Origin: Doris montereyensis
Lineage: Eukaryota; Mollusca; Gastropoda; Nudibranchia; Dorididae
DNA length: 64,000 nt
Direction of reading: 5' to 3'
Assembly: GCA_037039925.1 (NCBI GenBank)
Contig: JAXRKP010000215.1
Location: 52,501-116,500 of the forward strand
Shown one piece after another: positions 11,488 through 62,050 of the stretch (positions within the stretch are counted from its first letter, which is position 1; each line of letters opens with the position of its first letter). Position numbers and translations under genes: made by a program. The notes beneath the pieces are model-generated. The model was not told the origin of the DNA. It saw nothing but the letters and a program-made list of their open reading frames with translations, and did not search any database.

Positions 11488-11783
11488 AGTAGCGTCGGTG
11501 GAACAGTGGCAAGTTTGCCAGACTTGGGATCATGAGGATTTAAATCCCATCAATGCTAGGTCTCGCGTTGTGTTCTCCAGAACAGACACTTATTGCCGAT
11601 TTTCCCCATTTGAGCCAAGTGCAAATGGGTACAAACAAGATCTCAGGAGTAAAATCTACGACAGACTGGTATCCTGTCCAGCAGGTGATAATTATCACCT
11701 GTTCCGCTTCACGCTATAGAAACCGGGATAAGCTCCGGCTCTATGGATCCTGGGGGGGGGGGGCTTTAAAGACCTTAACATGA
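11488..11783 (+). mobile_element. tRNA-derived SINE, family A, copy 2
   Basis: Head has GCGTCGGTGGAACAGTGGCAAG, and a B-box-like GATTTAAATCCC near 11537-11548. The body has CCATTTGAGCCAAGTGCAAATGG, and the 3' block is GAAACCGGGATAAGCTCCGG. A run of 12 G lies at about 11752-11763. Better preserved than copy 1. Confidence 0.8.
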
Positions 11784-13343
11784 AGTATGTGTGACAGAAC
11801 AGATTTAATGACGATGAAGCTAGAATGTCCGTCACATAACACAGAGAGAGAGAGCAACTCCATTTTTACAGTTTTATTTGATTCTTGCCTGTTTTAGATT
11901 AGATTATTTTAATTTTTATAATATTTTAATATTACTCACAGACTAGAGCAGTTTAAAAAAAGTTAAGACAGTGTGGTTATCCATTTGATGTACAATCAGT
12001 TAGCCTGCATGTGTTCAGGGATACAGACTATAAATCCATCTTTATCTTTAAAAATATGATATAAAAACAATGTAAATAAATGCTCTTCAAATTGTAAAAC
12101 CTTTGGTCACTTTCATATGTTTTTATCAACTCATCTACAGTATTCATTCATATATGATACCTGTAAAATGTTGGAAGATATTATATGTGATTGAAACCTT
12201 TTCGATAAGTCATGCATTTTAATAATTTAACTCATGATATAGTGATGATACATGTTAAACTAAAACATATAAATAAAAATGATTTAAAGAGGTTGATTGG
12301 TTGCTTTTTTTCATTTGAGTCGTCCTTTTCCAAAGTAGCCCGTATACAAAATGTAATTTTGAGAAATATTTGTAACATATCTTTGTTTCATTACATGTAT
12401 TATTATGTCCTTTAGATGGCGGAAAGGAAGAAACAGTCACATGATTTAGTATTGAAGAAAGAGAGGCAGGCAGACAGTAGACAGCCCTGAGACAGAGCAG
12501 AGATAGACAAAGAACGGAAGAGACAGAAAGAGAGATGGGGTGGGGGAGGGGGGTGGAACAGTGTAGTCAACAAGGTTGAAGAAAATCAAAATGTTGCCAA
12601 AAGTTTACTTTTAAGTTTAAGGCCTAATTCCTTTCAGTCACAAATAATGAGGAAAAGGACAAATTAATGTATTTTTACTTAATTAAAAGTAGCCCCTTTT
12701 AGAGCACACATAAAACAATCTAATTTACGCGATACACGAAATTCACAGAAAATGTCTAGTTTAAGAATTTGACTTTGTAATGATTTTATCAACTCAAGTT
12801 GTCAGCATTATAGCATATTCTCAGACACATGAGCAGGTAAACTGCATTATTTTTTATTATGTTTGAATAAACATAATGTTAACTTTACAATTTATTTTCT
12901 TTTTTTTTTCAAACATTCATTTTGTACAGGAGAAAGGGAAAGATAAGTTAATAACTTCTTGTGAAGAATGTTGTGAATTTCATTATCCTCATTGCGACAA
13001 GACAAAGATATAAAGAAGAAAAGAATCAAAACAAAACAAAAATTAATTTACATGTAACTATATCATATCTTAAGAAGACTTCAGGAAAGCACAAATTGGA
13101 AAAAGCGTCGGGATAGAAACAAACAAAAAAGTTATCTCCTGGAATGTAGTGATCTCCATCGGTACCGGTACAGGGCAACTTATTTAATATTAATTGGATA
13201 ATACTGGAATGACTGAAACAAGCAGTTGCTCTCAGACTGAGGATTTTGCAGAGGAAAGTTGTGCACAGACCAGATTGCTTCCTTGCGCATCATTATCAAA
13301 TATCAAAAAGTCCATAGAATGGAATTCATACACTTTACATTTA
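11784..13343. other. Intergenic AT-rich DNA, no gene seen
   Basis: Contains a purine-rich stretch at about 12416-12560 starting GATGGCGGAAAGGAAG. A similar purine-rich start, GATGGCGGAAGGGAGGAGG, occurs near 15978. No coding frame of quality. Confidence 0.4.
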
Positions 13344-13683
13344 GGAGGCATTGTGGCACAATCAATAGAGTTGTGAGATTGTAATCCTGACGACACTGGT
13401 TCAAATCCTAAGCTAGCCCAATGTTTGTTTTGTTTTGTTTTTTGTCACGACGTTGTACTCTTGATTATTTATAGTCAACGGCAAATGCAAGGAAAGACAG
13501 GCTTAATGAAAGAAAATACGTCATTCTGCCTTCTGGGTGTAGATGAGTACCCAGTTATAGTTATAGTCAAAGAATGGTTTCGGCAGAGTGTTATAGAGGA
13601 GTACCTAACCGGCTGCTATAGTGTATGCTCCTCATAGAATTGAGAAGAAATTTGAATGGCGTGGCCTGCTGGGGGATAAATGT
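13344..13683 (+). mobile_element. tRNA-derived SINE, family B, copy 2
   Basis: tRNA-like head (AGGAGGCATTGTGGCACAATC) with B-box GGTTCAAATCC at about 13398-13408. The body has GATGAGTACCCAGTTATAG, and the end is GGCCTGCTGGGGGATAAATG. These blocks align in order with 1-279. Confidence 0.75.
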
Positions 13684-14039
13684 TAGGATAAAAGCTGGTG
13701 AGCCTGCATTTGTGTGGGAATATAGACTCTATCTTTATCGTTTACTTCATGGACAATGAAAAATCCTTTAACTTTAATTGTACTGGCATTGATAAGAAGA
13801 GTATGGGAAAATTAATGGTACATATTGTATAATCCCGTAAAAGATAACAATAACAGGGCTGATTCAGATCTATTAGACCTAAGTGTACGATGGGATGTCA
13901 AGAACAGTGATTCACGCTGGTGAGTTTGCCAACTCCTTTAGAATCAAATGAATAGTCCATCACATATGATTACTGTCATCATTCATATTTCTGTTGGTAA
14001 TTGTCACACAAGTAATTGATTTCAAACATTATGAGGAGA

Positions 14040-14690
14040 TCCATTGAATTTAGAGGAATGGAAAGCACTAGATCGTAACATTGCAGCTATGCGACATAGA
14101 CATAGCAGATGAAATTAATAATCAAAGCCAAGAGCAAGGACAAACAGGCATCATCGAAGAAACATCAGGAGTAAGGTTTAACGTCAAGAAAAGGACGAAC
14201 TCATGCTAATAACAAAACATTTAAAAACAGTCATATCATGATCAATGGTTAACCATCAGAGGATGTAAACCGCTATTGCTACTTAAGGAGCAACATCAGC
14301 AAAAAGAGAATAGATAAAGATGTCAAACTATGCATTCAGAAAACAAAACAATCATTTAATTCATAGCATTAAAAAAATATGGGACAGTAAAATAGTCATG
14401 GAAAAGATTACAATTAAAATCGTTGATTCGAATGTAGTTGGACTTGATTACTAATACTAATACACAGCTAAGGAAAGACATGGAGTTTGAGGTGAAATCC
14501 ATAAAATAACAGATCGAAAGGTGAGCCAAGAACGTTATGAAGAAGAGAAAATGAGGCGGAGATGGCACAACTTGGAAATCCTAGAGAGAGCTAGAGATAC
14601 TGGCAGGAGATAGGAGGAGTTGGCAGCTGCTCTCTGTTGAAGGCATGTGCTTCACGAGGAATTTGGAAGTTAATAAGAAGAATGTGATAA
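14040..14690 (+). mobile_element. Decayed non-LTR retrotransposon fragment (RT C-terminal part)
   Basis: Broken + strand frames give GVRFNVKKRTN, then ISKKRIDKDVKLCIQKTKQS and KKIWDSKIVMEK, then EEKMRRRWHNLEILERARD and an ELAAALC-like end. This is the pattern of LINE RT C-termini (G..IN..KTK..., S..G....I..R..KA...F..L..IW, WR.L..ALC). It is a different family from the RTE-like copies and is on the opposite strand. Numerous stops. Confidence 0.6.
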
Positions 14691-15128
14691 ACGAACCCCT
14701 TTGACCAAAACAAAATAACAGAAAAGACAAGAATTATGCAAAACAAAAAAACTTTTGGTCAAAAACAAAATCATGTCATACAAAATGGCAGTATTATTAT
14801 TGACCGTTGGAAACAATTTTTCGTGCAAGTAAATCCATGCCAATGCCACTCAACTTCTTCTTCTGGACCTATAACCCAAATTACGGCAGAACTTGTTCAC
14901 ATAATTTTTATTATTTTTGTTTTTTGTTTGGAGAGGCGGTTATTCGTTGTTAGTTTGATTTTTAAGGAGAATAAAGAGGAGGGGGTTGATGTACAGGAGT
15001 ATGTGGTAAGCGAGTGTGAAAGCTTAGAACACATTGCAGTTCTGTCTGTTCATCTCGACTCTCCCCACCCTTCGTTATTTATCACTTTTTTTTTTCTGTT
15101 ATTGGATTGTTTTTTTCTTTAACTGTGC

Positions 15129-15394
15129 AATAAAGCTTATCCATGCACTGTGACAACGGAAGTTCCGTGAAGGAGAGTCACTCTCGGAATGTATATCAAG
15201 GAATGTACGTTACCAGTTGCATTTATTTTTGCAACAGTGGTCTCCCCTACGGCCTGCGATACCCACTGCGACATGATTGGTCGATGACGCCCTGTGAACG
15301 AGATGGCGGACGGATCTAGCATTCTCGCATAACAACAACGTAAACATGCTTTGACACATAATAACTTCTAGACTGAGGATTATCATTGATCTAA
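15129..15394 (+). promoter_or_regulatory. Candidate TTLL5 promoter / 5' leader
   Basis: Locally less AT-rich than its surroundings and directly upstream of the proposed start. Motifs visible: a near-palindromic pair of ETS-like sites ACGGAAGTTCCGT (15156-15168), an inverted CCAAT box GATTGG (15275-15280), TGACG (15285-15289) and a YY1-like GAGATGGCGGAC (about 15300-15311). There is no TATA box at a convincing place. This combination is common at TATA-less housekeeping and ciliary promoters. The assignment is inference from motifs and position. Confidence 0.5.
15303..15332 (+). other. Short upstream ORF in the TTLL5 leader
   Basis: ATG at 15303 opens a 9-codon frame (MADGSSILA) ending in TAA at 15330-15332, 62 nt before the proposed main ATG. 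The same ATGGCGG is a YY1-like core, so it could be a DNA element rather than a translated uORF. Whether it is transcribed depends on the true start site. Confidence 0.35.
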
Positions 15395-52374
<36,980 letters not shown>

Positions 52375-55300
52375 TGGCTTAACAAAGTGGTTGATATTAT
52401 TTTGGTAGGTCCCTCACATCTTTAATATAATACCTCCCTAATTTCATAATTTAATAAACCAGTCATTAGTTTTCTTTCATGAAATACATCTTATTTGAAA
52501 TAATCATTTGTATTCTCATCTTGATAGCCAGATTTTCCTGACATATATTTAGTTGCTGCATTACAATTTCTGTTTCCATAACTTTTTATTCAAAATTTAT
52601 GAATCATCCAATTAATTTTGGCTTACTTTCTTTTGTTGCAGAGTTTGTTAGTCCTTCAAGTTACTCACATTAATCATGGCTTCTTTTGTCAAGACTTCTC
52701 TTTTCCATACCCCGGATTTACTCAAGAAAGGCATATTTCTTCATCTGCATTTGAATGTTATACCATACATGTATTATGAATGGTTTTTTTAGGAAGAAAG
52801 TAGGTTTTGTATAAAAGGGACAAAGCTATGCAGTCTTAGAAGGATGATCTCTATATCAGTCTTTGAAAAAGATCAAATAAACTAACTTCTGGTTTAAGCC
52901 TTTGTCAAATGTCCTTTTATTTTCTTTATTTATTTTTTATGTCTTATCTATTTCAAAAGGAGCCATCATTGATAAGAAGACATTCCGTCCCTTCTTTTAT
53001 ACACGTTTTTTTTTTTAATGATCATTTAATTGTACACAATTAAATCAGTCTATGCAATTAAATATTAGCACTGGATGACTGGAGAACCAATTATGTGAAT
53101 ACCGGTACCATATAATGGGAGGAATTTGTCTTTCAAAGCAAGTATGTATACTAGAAACCAAGTGAATGAAATCTTTTAAAGCAAAGCTATGTGTAGATAC
53201 ATATTTAGTGTAGGAATATAAAGATGGGAAATTAACTTCATTTCATAATCTTAATGGTGTGGAATGTTCAATTTTACACTCATGTGAAGGAGAGCTGCAA
53301 AGTGAAGTAAACCAAATGTCATGTCAATGTTTAAGGATGAAGATGATTTGGACAAAACCTTATTTCATTGGAGTTCTGTACAGAATATAGTTTAGAAGGC
53401 ATGAAGCTTGTCATAGGTTAGGCATCCAAAAGCAAATTCAAAAAGGGAAACTGAAGTGTACTGTGAAAAAAAATTAGGAATGATACTGAAAAAAACCCCC
53501 AGAAATGTTTAGATTTGCCAGATCAAAGGTTCAGTAGAAAGATAATGCATGAATACATGTTTTGCCATATGAATGTAGAAATAATGCATTAAAGCCTATT
53601 TTTGCCACAAGATAAAGCACCACCAATCCTTACAAATATAATTTGTCAAGATTATAATGCAATACTGATCACTGATAATGTATAAGCTGGTTTCATTGCA
53701 TGAATGATTCATTTACATTTTTTTCTGTCATTAAAATGATTGTGCAAGCATAAATCTTCATACTTGGCATACATTCATCCAGTGCCTTTGTTAAATAAAA
53801 ACTCCAAATGAATATATCTGTACCAGTCTGTTTGATGAGCATTGATAAAATCTTAGATTTTTGACAGACGAGAAGAATGAGTGTGTTAAACTTTCTGTGA
53901 CTTTATTTTCATCTAATTTATATCACAAAAGACAGGTATTCTCTGTGTGATGGCATGAGATTGAACATAATATTAAAGAAAAATTCATGTTTATTAATAA
54001 ATGGAACTTCCCTTTGTCAAATTGCATTTAACTGCTTTGCATTCATCTTTATTTTTTATGTCTTTAGCATTTTATGTTTTCTTTGAAGCTTTTAATTCAT
54101 GCTGAATCTTTCTATGGAAGATTTAGAGCAAAATTTTGAGTATCTTCATCATGCGTTGTGAATTGCTTTAAAAGTTCACTATATTCATGAGATTTGGTGT
54201 TGTAAGACAAGATTTGGGGTTTTATTTTTCTTTCAAAAGGGTTTTCGCTGTTTGCAGAATGTCTCAACAGAGATTATTTTAAGATACTACCATCAGTGAA
54301 AGTTACAAATTCTGCTCTGTATATAATAATTGCTATGATTTACTTAAATTGTTTTAAATTCACAATAATTGTTTTAGCGATGTTTTATGTTTTGATTCCC
54401 AAAATTGTTTTATTTATGGAACATATTTTCAACAAAAAACTATTCAGAGTAATACCTTAGTGATAATTTAGTCAAAGAGCCCTAATAACAGTTCGGATCC
54501 TATGCGCTTTTGTTATGTTTTTTAGATTCATTTTATTAAATTCATTTATCTGTCAGATTGGTGTTTTAGGTGTGGCCGAAGCTGATTTTGTTTTCAAACA
54601 GTGTAATTGGATAAAAATAACTCACTCTGTGTCTCTTTAAAACTCATTGAACCATGGTAAAGTTGAAAGAATAAAGTCTTTGAAAATGAACTCATCAATA
54701 ACAGCTATGCTTTTAGTCTAAAAATACCCTATTGACCTTTTTAGAAGGAGGTAAAGAGAAGCAGAAAAGATAATGAGGACCACACAGTGTGATTCACTCA
54801 GGCAGAAGATGGGAAAATACCATAATATGAAGCAACTGTGAGCTCCATATTTTATCTATCAGACATATTCTTTTTTGGTTTCATTTTGTCTCTAGAATTT
54901 GTAAAGATTTTGTATTGTGTCAAATATTATATTATGTCACCACTCAGCTCACATCATGAATACGTACAAGATATAAAACATTTACAAAAGTAAGTAAACA
55001 TCAGATAAAAGGAAATGTTGATGTGACCTTTTTGAGGATTTAAGGCTTTGGCAGTAAATGGGCTGACAACATTTTTCAATGTATCTAATTTAAGTTATGT
55101 TTATTTTAAAATCTTGTACAGGGTCAAAATGGCATACAAAGTTTTATTTGGACATACAAACTTTGACATTATTCAGCTCATGGACTGTCTTACCTATGTA
55201 AATTTAGTGCATCTCTAAACTTATTGTTTTAATTAAGTTTCTGATTAATTTCAGATCTAAATATTGAATTTTTTACCAAGCTTCAGGAAGTAACATTTAG

Positions 55301-55500
55301 TTTTTTAGGACTTTTAAAAAGTGATTCAATGTTTGTTTTTTTAAAGAAAACTGTCTCAAAATGTTGATGTTCTCATAGAATGTACCATCGATGTAAAACC
55401 TCTTCTATTTGGGGTAAAATTGTTTACAATTGCTCATAAAACTGATTTTCCTTATGAAAATAATAAACTTCGCTCTCAGGATATGTTGCATTTTTCTTGC
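52375..55500 (+). other. TTLL5 3'UTR and 3' flank
   Basis: AT-rich, no coding frames of quality. The first canonical polyadenylation signal AATAAA is at 52876-52881 followed by a T/GT-rich stretch, so a 3'UTR of about 0.5 kb is plausible. Further AATAAA at 54670-54675 and 55462-55467 could serve longer forms. Confidence 0.55.
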
Positions 55501-56324
55501 TTATATTTTGTACTAATTCTATACTTAATGTAAATTTTTTGCGCTCTTGTTTGCCTTGTTATTCCTTCTCTTTTTTTTCTTTAAGTTTGTACTTTTCTTT
55601 ATGATTTGTTTATTTCTTTTGTTTAACCAAACAAAGAAATGCATAAAGGACCAATGATAGTCATACCAAAGGTTGTGGTCATACCATCTCTTAGTATTAC
55701 AGGAGATAAGTGTTTCACATTCATGAATTGCCATACCTTATGTTTTTACTTTCACGTCTTTAAATTTCATTTTCATACATACAATCAGTTTCTTTTCGTT
55801 CCTTCTTTATTTTTTATCATTTTTGAAGAGATGAATAAAAGCAATGCTGTGATAGGTTGTCTTGAGATACTTTAAAAGCATTGTTCAACAGCTGTTTAAA
55901 TATTATGTTTTTCAAGTATGTCAAAGATCAGTACTTAACCAAGAAGCTTTATAATCACAAGGAGATAATAATCATTCCTTTGATATAGCATTGGTTGTTT
56001 CTTCTTCTGTGAAGACAGTATATTTACAAGTTTTGTCTCAAGTCTAAAAATGTTAAATTGATATAATTGAGAATACGTTATATCTGCATAAAATTCAAAA
56101 TCAGGCATTTACATTTCTCAGAGAGGCTTAACTTAAGGTAAGTTTCCTTTAAAAGATGTACCATGACTTTGCTCATACTAAGATATATGTTCTATGTTGA
56201 GAATTGGATAGATAGTCTTTTGTTCCAAGAGAACTAGTTGTGGAAATTCTAGAAACATTGTTGTTTTTATTGTTATTATAAGTGTACTATTGCTATTGTT
56301 ATTTCATTACCATTTTTATTGTTG
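55501..56324. other. Intergenic, no gene seen
   Basis: AT-rich sequence downstream of TTLL5. Short open frames here lack any recognisable domain. Confidence 0.4.
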
Positions 56325-56447
56325 TTTTTATTATTATTATATTATTATTATTATTATTATTGTTTTTATTATTATTATTATTATTTTTATTTTTTTTAAA
56401 TTATTATTATTATTATTTTTATTTTTTTTAAATTATTATTGATAGTA

Positions 56448-56512
<65 letters not shown>
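56325..56512. repeat. ATT microsatellite, compound
   Basis: ATT units interrupted by T- and TTTAAA-rich pieces, then a purer block at about 56447-56512. Confidence 0.92.
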
Positions 56513-56513
<1 letters not shown>

Positions 56514-56914
56514 CAATATTGTTACTATTATAAATATTATTGTTACTATTGTCCTGATTCCATATCTTTTAGAACAAATATTTCCATAATCATGTCTAGC
56601 ATGTAGTACATGATGATATAGTCAATTTCATATAAAATTGATATCCAAAAGCTGTTACGTAAATATTGTGTGGTCTGGCACAGCCATGATAAAGTAAGAG
56701 AAAATGACACATTTTGTCTGAGATATATTATTTAAATAAAAAATTATATTTATAAACTTGAAATTTCCTGTTGTAAGGTCTTACTTTGATAATCATTTTC
56801 ATAATCATTCCTCTCTTTCAGCGGCCTCTTAATGAAAAATAATGAACTCCAACCCACCCATGAAAGAAAAACATGCACATGCCTTATGATGATTTCTAAC
56901 ATAAGTACACATGC

Positions 56915-56915
<1 letters not shown>

Positions 56916-56959
<44 letters not shown>

Positions 56960-56970
56960 TATATATATAC
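56916..56970. repeat. TA/GA microsatellite
   Basis: CATACATA then TA repeats, a short GA block, then TA again. Confidence 0.85.
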
Positions 56971-57398
56971 ACAAGCATGTCCATAAATAATGTTGGATTA
57001 TGATTTCTCTTTATTATAAGCTGGATCTCTTGAACTTTGACTGGTTAACTCAGAAACCACTGAATTGGTTACGAGTGATATCAAGTACGATTATTAACTC
57101 AAATTAGTACTGGATACTTAAGTTACGCATGATTTTTATGTAGTACTTGATACTGAAGTATGCTGGCCTTCTATTGTAATGACCAGAAATAGCGAAATTA
57201 GATCCAGCAACAATAAAATGTTTCATGAATCGCATGCAAAGCAATCTTTTTCCAATCAATTAAAATACTGATTTGATCCAAGGGTATATTTTTGCAATCT
57301 ACATGTCAAATATGGAGGTTGTGGGTGCAGTGGTTCCTGAGTTATAAGCAGTCAAAGTTAGAGATGTTCAGCTTTATATAAATAAATATATATATATA

Positions 57399-58061
57399 GT
57401 CGGCTCCAGTTTATCGCAACTCGGTCAATCGCAATTTCCACTTAATCGCAAATTTCACTAAGAAACAGAATTAATTCTATGTAAGAGTCACTGGTTAATC
57501 GCAACTCAATTAGGATAATCGCGACATCTTGTCTTAGATTTTCAGTCAGCTTTTTGCTAATTTCACACTTTGCTAATTGATGCTTGCATGTCTATGTTGT
57601 CATTACCTACAATCGTAATGATACAATGACCTGACATTGACTGTGGATGTAACAGATAGTAAAAGGCGCAATCAGCCTTGCACAGAGAGACTCAGATAAG
57701 TCGAGTGGGCAGCCGCTGATCGACCATTCAGATCAAAGGGAGTGGCGTCATTTACCATGCACTGCACATGTTGTGTCTTACAGCACAATGAGCTCAACTT
57801 AAGGAATGAACTGTCGTATGCTTTGCTGACTATGTAGTATTTGTTTGAAGGCATACAACTTTTATACAAATGAAAATGTTCATAACTGTCCCAAGTCCGT
57901 GAAACTTTTATGCATACAAATATTGCAACAGAATATAGCTAGTCATCAAGTACTCAAATGATCCTAAATACTGGGCCCACAGTGAAATCCGGTGTATTGC
58001 AACTTTGGGTTATCGCAACGATCTTGCTGCTCCCGTCATGTTGTGATTAACTGAAGTCGAC
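57399..58061. mobile_element. TA-flanked MITE-3 with TCGCAA subterminal repeats
   Basis: Left end GTCGGCTCCAGTTTATCGCA; right end the imperfect inverse TGTGATTAACTGAAGTCGAC. The left 150 bp carry ATCGCAA at least five times (for example 57413, 57427, 57446, 57497) and the right end twice. Both flanks run into TA/TG repeats. About 663 bp, no transposase ORF. Resembles the pogo-like layout of MITE-1 and MITE-2. Confidence 0.72.
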
Positions 58062-58510
<449 letters not shown>

Positions 58511-61500
58511 CTTTCTTTCTTTCTTTCTTTATCAGCTCCCATTCTACCTTTCGGTGTATGGGTTTTAGATGCCTGAAATGATTTTTCTCCAGGCTGCCCT
58601 GTCCTGACATTTTCTGTTTCTTACGTGAAAGTTAAATTTCTTTGCGTTAATGCCTCTTTTATATCTTCTTCCCACTTTCTCCGAGGTCTACCTTTTGGTC
58701 TTTTACCTTGAGTTTTAGCACTGTATATTGATTTAGCTATTCTTTTGTCATTCATTCTGTTAACATGCCCAAACCATCTCAGTTGATTCATTTCTATCTT
58801 AGTTTTTATGCTATCCGCTTTGGTTTGATCTCTTATTGTTATGTTTCTGATTTTGTCTCTTTTAGTTTTCCTTACTACTCTTCTTAGATATTTCATTTCG
58901 GCTGCCTGCACTCTACTGTATTCCCTACTGTCTAAGGTCCAGGTTTCACTGCCATAAAGGAGAGTAGGACAATAAACTGTGTTGTATACTGCCATTTTGG
59001 TTTTTGTTGACAATTCTTGTTTACCTACATATGCCTTTCCTAGATGGTTATATATTGCACTTGCCTTTTGGATTCTCTGGCTGATTTCTTCTCTTAGTTT
59101 TCCTCTGAGTTAGTCATTACTCCTAAGTAATTGTAGCTTTGAACTCTTCTAAATTCTCCTTGCCTTATTTAAGATTTTGTGTTTTAGCTTCCTAGTTACT
59201 AGCATTGTTTTGGTTCTCTTTGCATTTACTCTCATTTTTCTTTTATTTAATTCATTATTCATTATGTTGATATTTGACTGGAGGTCCCTTTCTGATTTTC
59301 CAAACAGAACTAAATCATCTGCAAATGAAAGCATTGATACATTTACTGGTTTGAGCTTCCACATACCTACATTCATTTTCTTCATTTTTAAGGATGCCTT
59401 TGCGACTGAATCCATAAATTTGATAAACAAAAGAGGACATAGGATACAACTCTGTCTTACTTCTATATCTACATCAAATTCTTCAGATACATTTCCAGCT
59501 ACTCTCACTGCACATGTTCGTTTATTGTAAAAACTTTTAATGGCTTCTATTAAATTTTGCTCTACGTTGTGTTTTTTTAAAAATGCCATAGTTCGTCCCT
59601 CCTCACAGTGTCAAATACCTTTTCTAAGTCAATAAAACACAGGTGCAAGTCAATGTTTCTCTCAAGGATTTTTCTATTAATTGTCTAATTGTAAACATGT
59701 GATCTTGTACACTTCTTCCTGGTCTAAATCCACTCTGATGTTCTTCAATGTGATCCTCTACTTTTTTTCCTTAGTATCATTTCCAGAATCCTGGCATACA
59801 CTTTTCCTGGTACGCTAAGTAGTGATATCCCTCTATAGTTTGAGCATTCCATAGTTGATCCTTTCTTATGTATTGGTACTACCGTTTCACTTTTTCCAGT
59901 CGTCTGACACCTGTTTGGACTTCCATGCTTGTTGGCATATTGCATGTAGTAGTTTGTCTGCCTCTCTCCCTGGGTTTTTAATCATTTCTGGATAAACTTG
60001 ATCTGCTCCTGGGGCTTATTTCACTTTTCTTATAGCTATTTGAAGTTCCTCCATTGAGATATCTACATCTTCAGCTGTCTCATCTCCATTACTTGTTACT
60101 CTTAATAATTGATCTGTACTTCTTGTTTCATATGTTCTGGAGGGATTATGTTATTGTTGAAAATACTTCCTCCATGTTTCCATGATTTCACTGTCTCCTT
60201 TCATTATTTCTCCTTTGGCGTTCTTATTCTTAATTTGTCGTATTGGGCATGCTTTGGTCTTTCTCATGCTCTTCATTGCTCCCCAGAACAGCTTTTGATT
60301 TCCTTGATAGCTTTCTTGAAGTCTTTGTTCAAACTCTTCCCACTGTTCCTGTTTTGCTTTCCTAACTTCCTCTTTGGCGATAGTTCTTTTATTCACGTAA
60401 TCTATCCTATCCTCTGGTCTCCTTGTTTGCAAGTATTTCTTCCAGGCATCTTTCTTTTCTTTGATCTGTCTTGACATTCTCATTCCATCATGCTGTTCTT
60501 TTGCTATCTCCTTTAATTTGTTTCCTACCACAGACCTCTTCAATACAACTGAGGAGTGTTTCTTTATATATTTGCCACTTTTCTTCTATTGTGCTTTCCT
60601 TCAGATCCATCTGCCTTTCACTGATAATTTCTTTTATCCTGGATTGGTACATTTATTTAACTATTGGTTTATTTAGTTCTTCTATTTTGAGTTTAGTAGC
60701 TTTTTTTTTCGTTCCTTTTCTGTTTGTTTTCTTCAGTTAATAATCTCATTTTGGCTATCACTAGGTGATGATCACTAAATATTTCTGCTCCTCTGCATAC
60801 TCTAGCATCCATTGTATTGTAAAAAGGGAGCTGCTAACTATTATGTAGTCTATGATTGACTTTTCACATCTGTCTTCATTTACTCTTGTATATTTGTGGA
60901 TATCTTTATGAGGAAATAATGTGTTAGCTATTTTCTTGTTATTCTTCAGGCAAAAATCTATTAGTCTCTCTCTATTTAGAAAAGTTGTTGTCTCTCCTTC
61001 TTTACCTATTACTCCTTTTGATGTTTCTATATTGTTGCCTACTCTAGCATTTAAATATCCTAAAACCATTAATTCCTGTTTGGGTTTGAGATTCTCTGGA
61101 AGTATTTGTAATTCATTTTCGAAGATATCTTTTTCTTCTTTGGTGGCAACTTCGTTTGGTCCATAAGCTATTAATAATTTAATTTCTCTTCCTTTTGGTT
61201 TAATATTTACCTCTAATAGCCGTGGACTTACAAATTTCCAACTTTCTAGTAGCATTTCTTGCCTTTTATGCATTAGGAGGCCTACTGCTGCTCTAGCTCT
61301 ATCTTTGACATATACTCCTGAGAAGATTAAAGTCTGATTTGGTCCTACATTTTCTATTCCTTGTCCTTTTTCTTTGTTTCTGTAATAGCCAAAATGTCTA
61401 CTTTGAATTTTCCATTTCCTCAGCTAATTTTAACTCCTTTCCATTAATTGCCCTAACATTCCATGTTCGAAAATCACAGTCCGTGTTCTTTTCCAGAGTC

Positions 61501-61815
61501 GTCTTCGAAAGATCAAGCCAGGTATATTGTATATATTACTTTGAATCAGGTCGTTTTGGATAAGCAGGGGATTAGCCCACTGTACCCTAGGTAGATGGTG
61601 GGGCTGCCACCTTGAGGCCTCCTACCGGGCTTTGTTATTTTCTGTCAGGGTTAACTCTCTTAGCATTTAGTCATTCAAGACCAGCCTGCAAGGCAGCAGG
61701 TTGTTTTCTTTCAGGGTTAAGGGGCCTTGGTGAGCCAAGACCTGTTTGCAAGGCAGCAGGAGATTCCTGGAGGGCGGGATTTTCCAAATCCACTCTAGAA
61801 TGCTACCTGTCCACT
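58511..61815 (-). mobile_element. RTE-like non-LTR retrotransposon, near full length, degenerate (copy 2)
   Basis: Minus strand. 5' repeats with GTCAGGGTTAACTC at about 61630-61720. Endonuclease: CDFRTWNVRAINGKELKLAE (about 61490-61430), FSGVYVKDRARAAVG, NIKPKGREIKLLIAYGPNE, then IIDYIIVS. RT: GSTMECSNYRGISLLSVPGK, SFADDLVLFGKSERDL. C-terminus: LLYGSETWTLDSREYS, then LRWFGHVNRMNDKR and GKRPKGRPRRKWEEDIKEAL, ending near 58621. AAAG tail at 58511-58532. Several stops and shifts, so inactive. It shows the element's full plan: 5' repeats, APE endonuclease, RT, GRP.R.W motif, tail. Confidence 0.88.
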
Positions 61816-61988
61816 CTTTAGAATCAGTACATTCCTTTAATTTTTTTATATAAAGCTTTCAAAAGGTACTAATTCTATTTAAATTTTAATATTGCTCTGA
61901 TCATTCTGAAGAAAGTTGAATTTTCAAACCCGTTTTTCTCAAAAGATGTGATTTCTAGCATACAACGTTTTTAAAATCTCCAGAAAAT

Positions 61989-62050
61989 AGAGAGAGAGAG
62001 TGTTGAAAGAGAGAGAGAGAGAGAGAGAGAGAGATATATATATATATATC
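61989..62050. repeat. GA/TA microsatellite
   Basis: GA array with one interruption followed by TA units. Confidence 0.9.

Noticed and set aside
12416..12560. Coding start at ATGGCGG in a purine-rich stretch
   Set aside because: Frames close quickly and a similar purine-rich start recurs at about 15978, suggesting a repeat rather than a gene.
14736..15122. 128-codon + strand frame upstream of TTLL5
   Set aside because: Low-complexity, Phe/Leu-rich end, no similarity I recognise, and no splice context.
60109..60740. Hydrophobic + strand frames of 71-121 codons
   Set aside because: Antisense of RTE-like copy 2, equivalent to those at 5708-6196.
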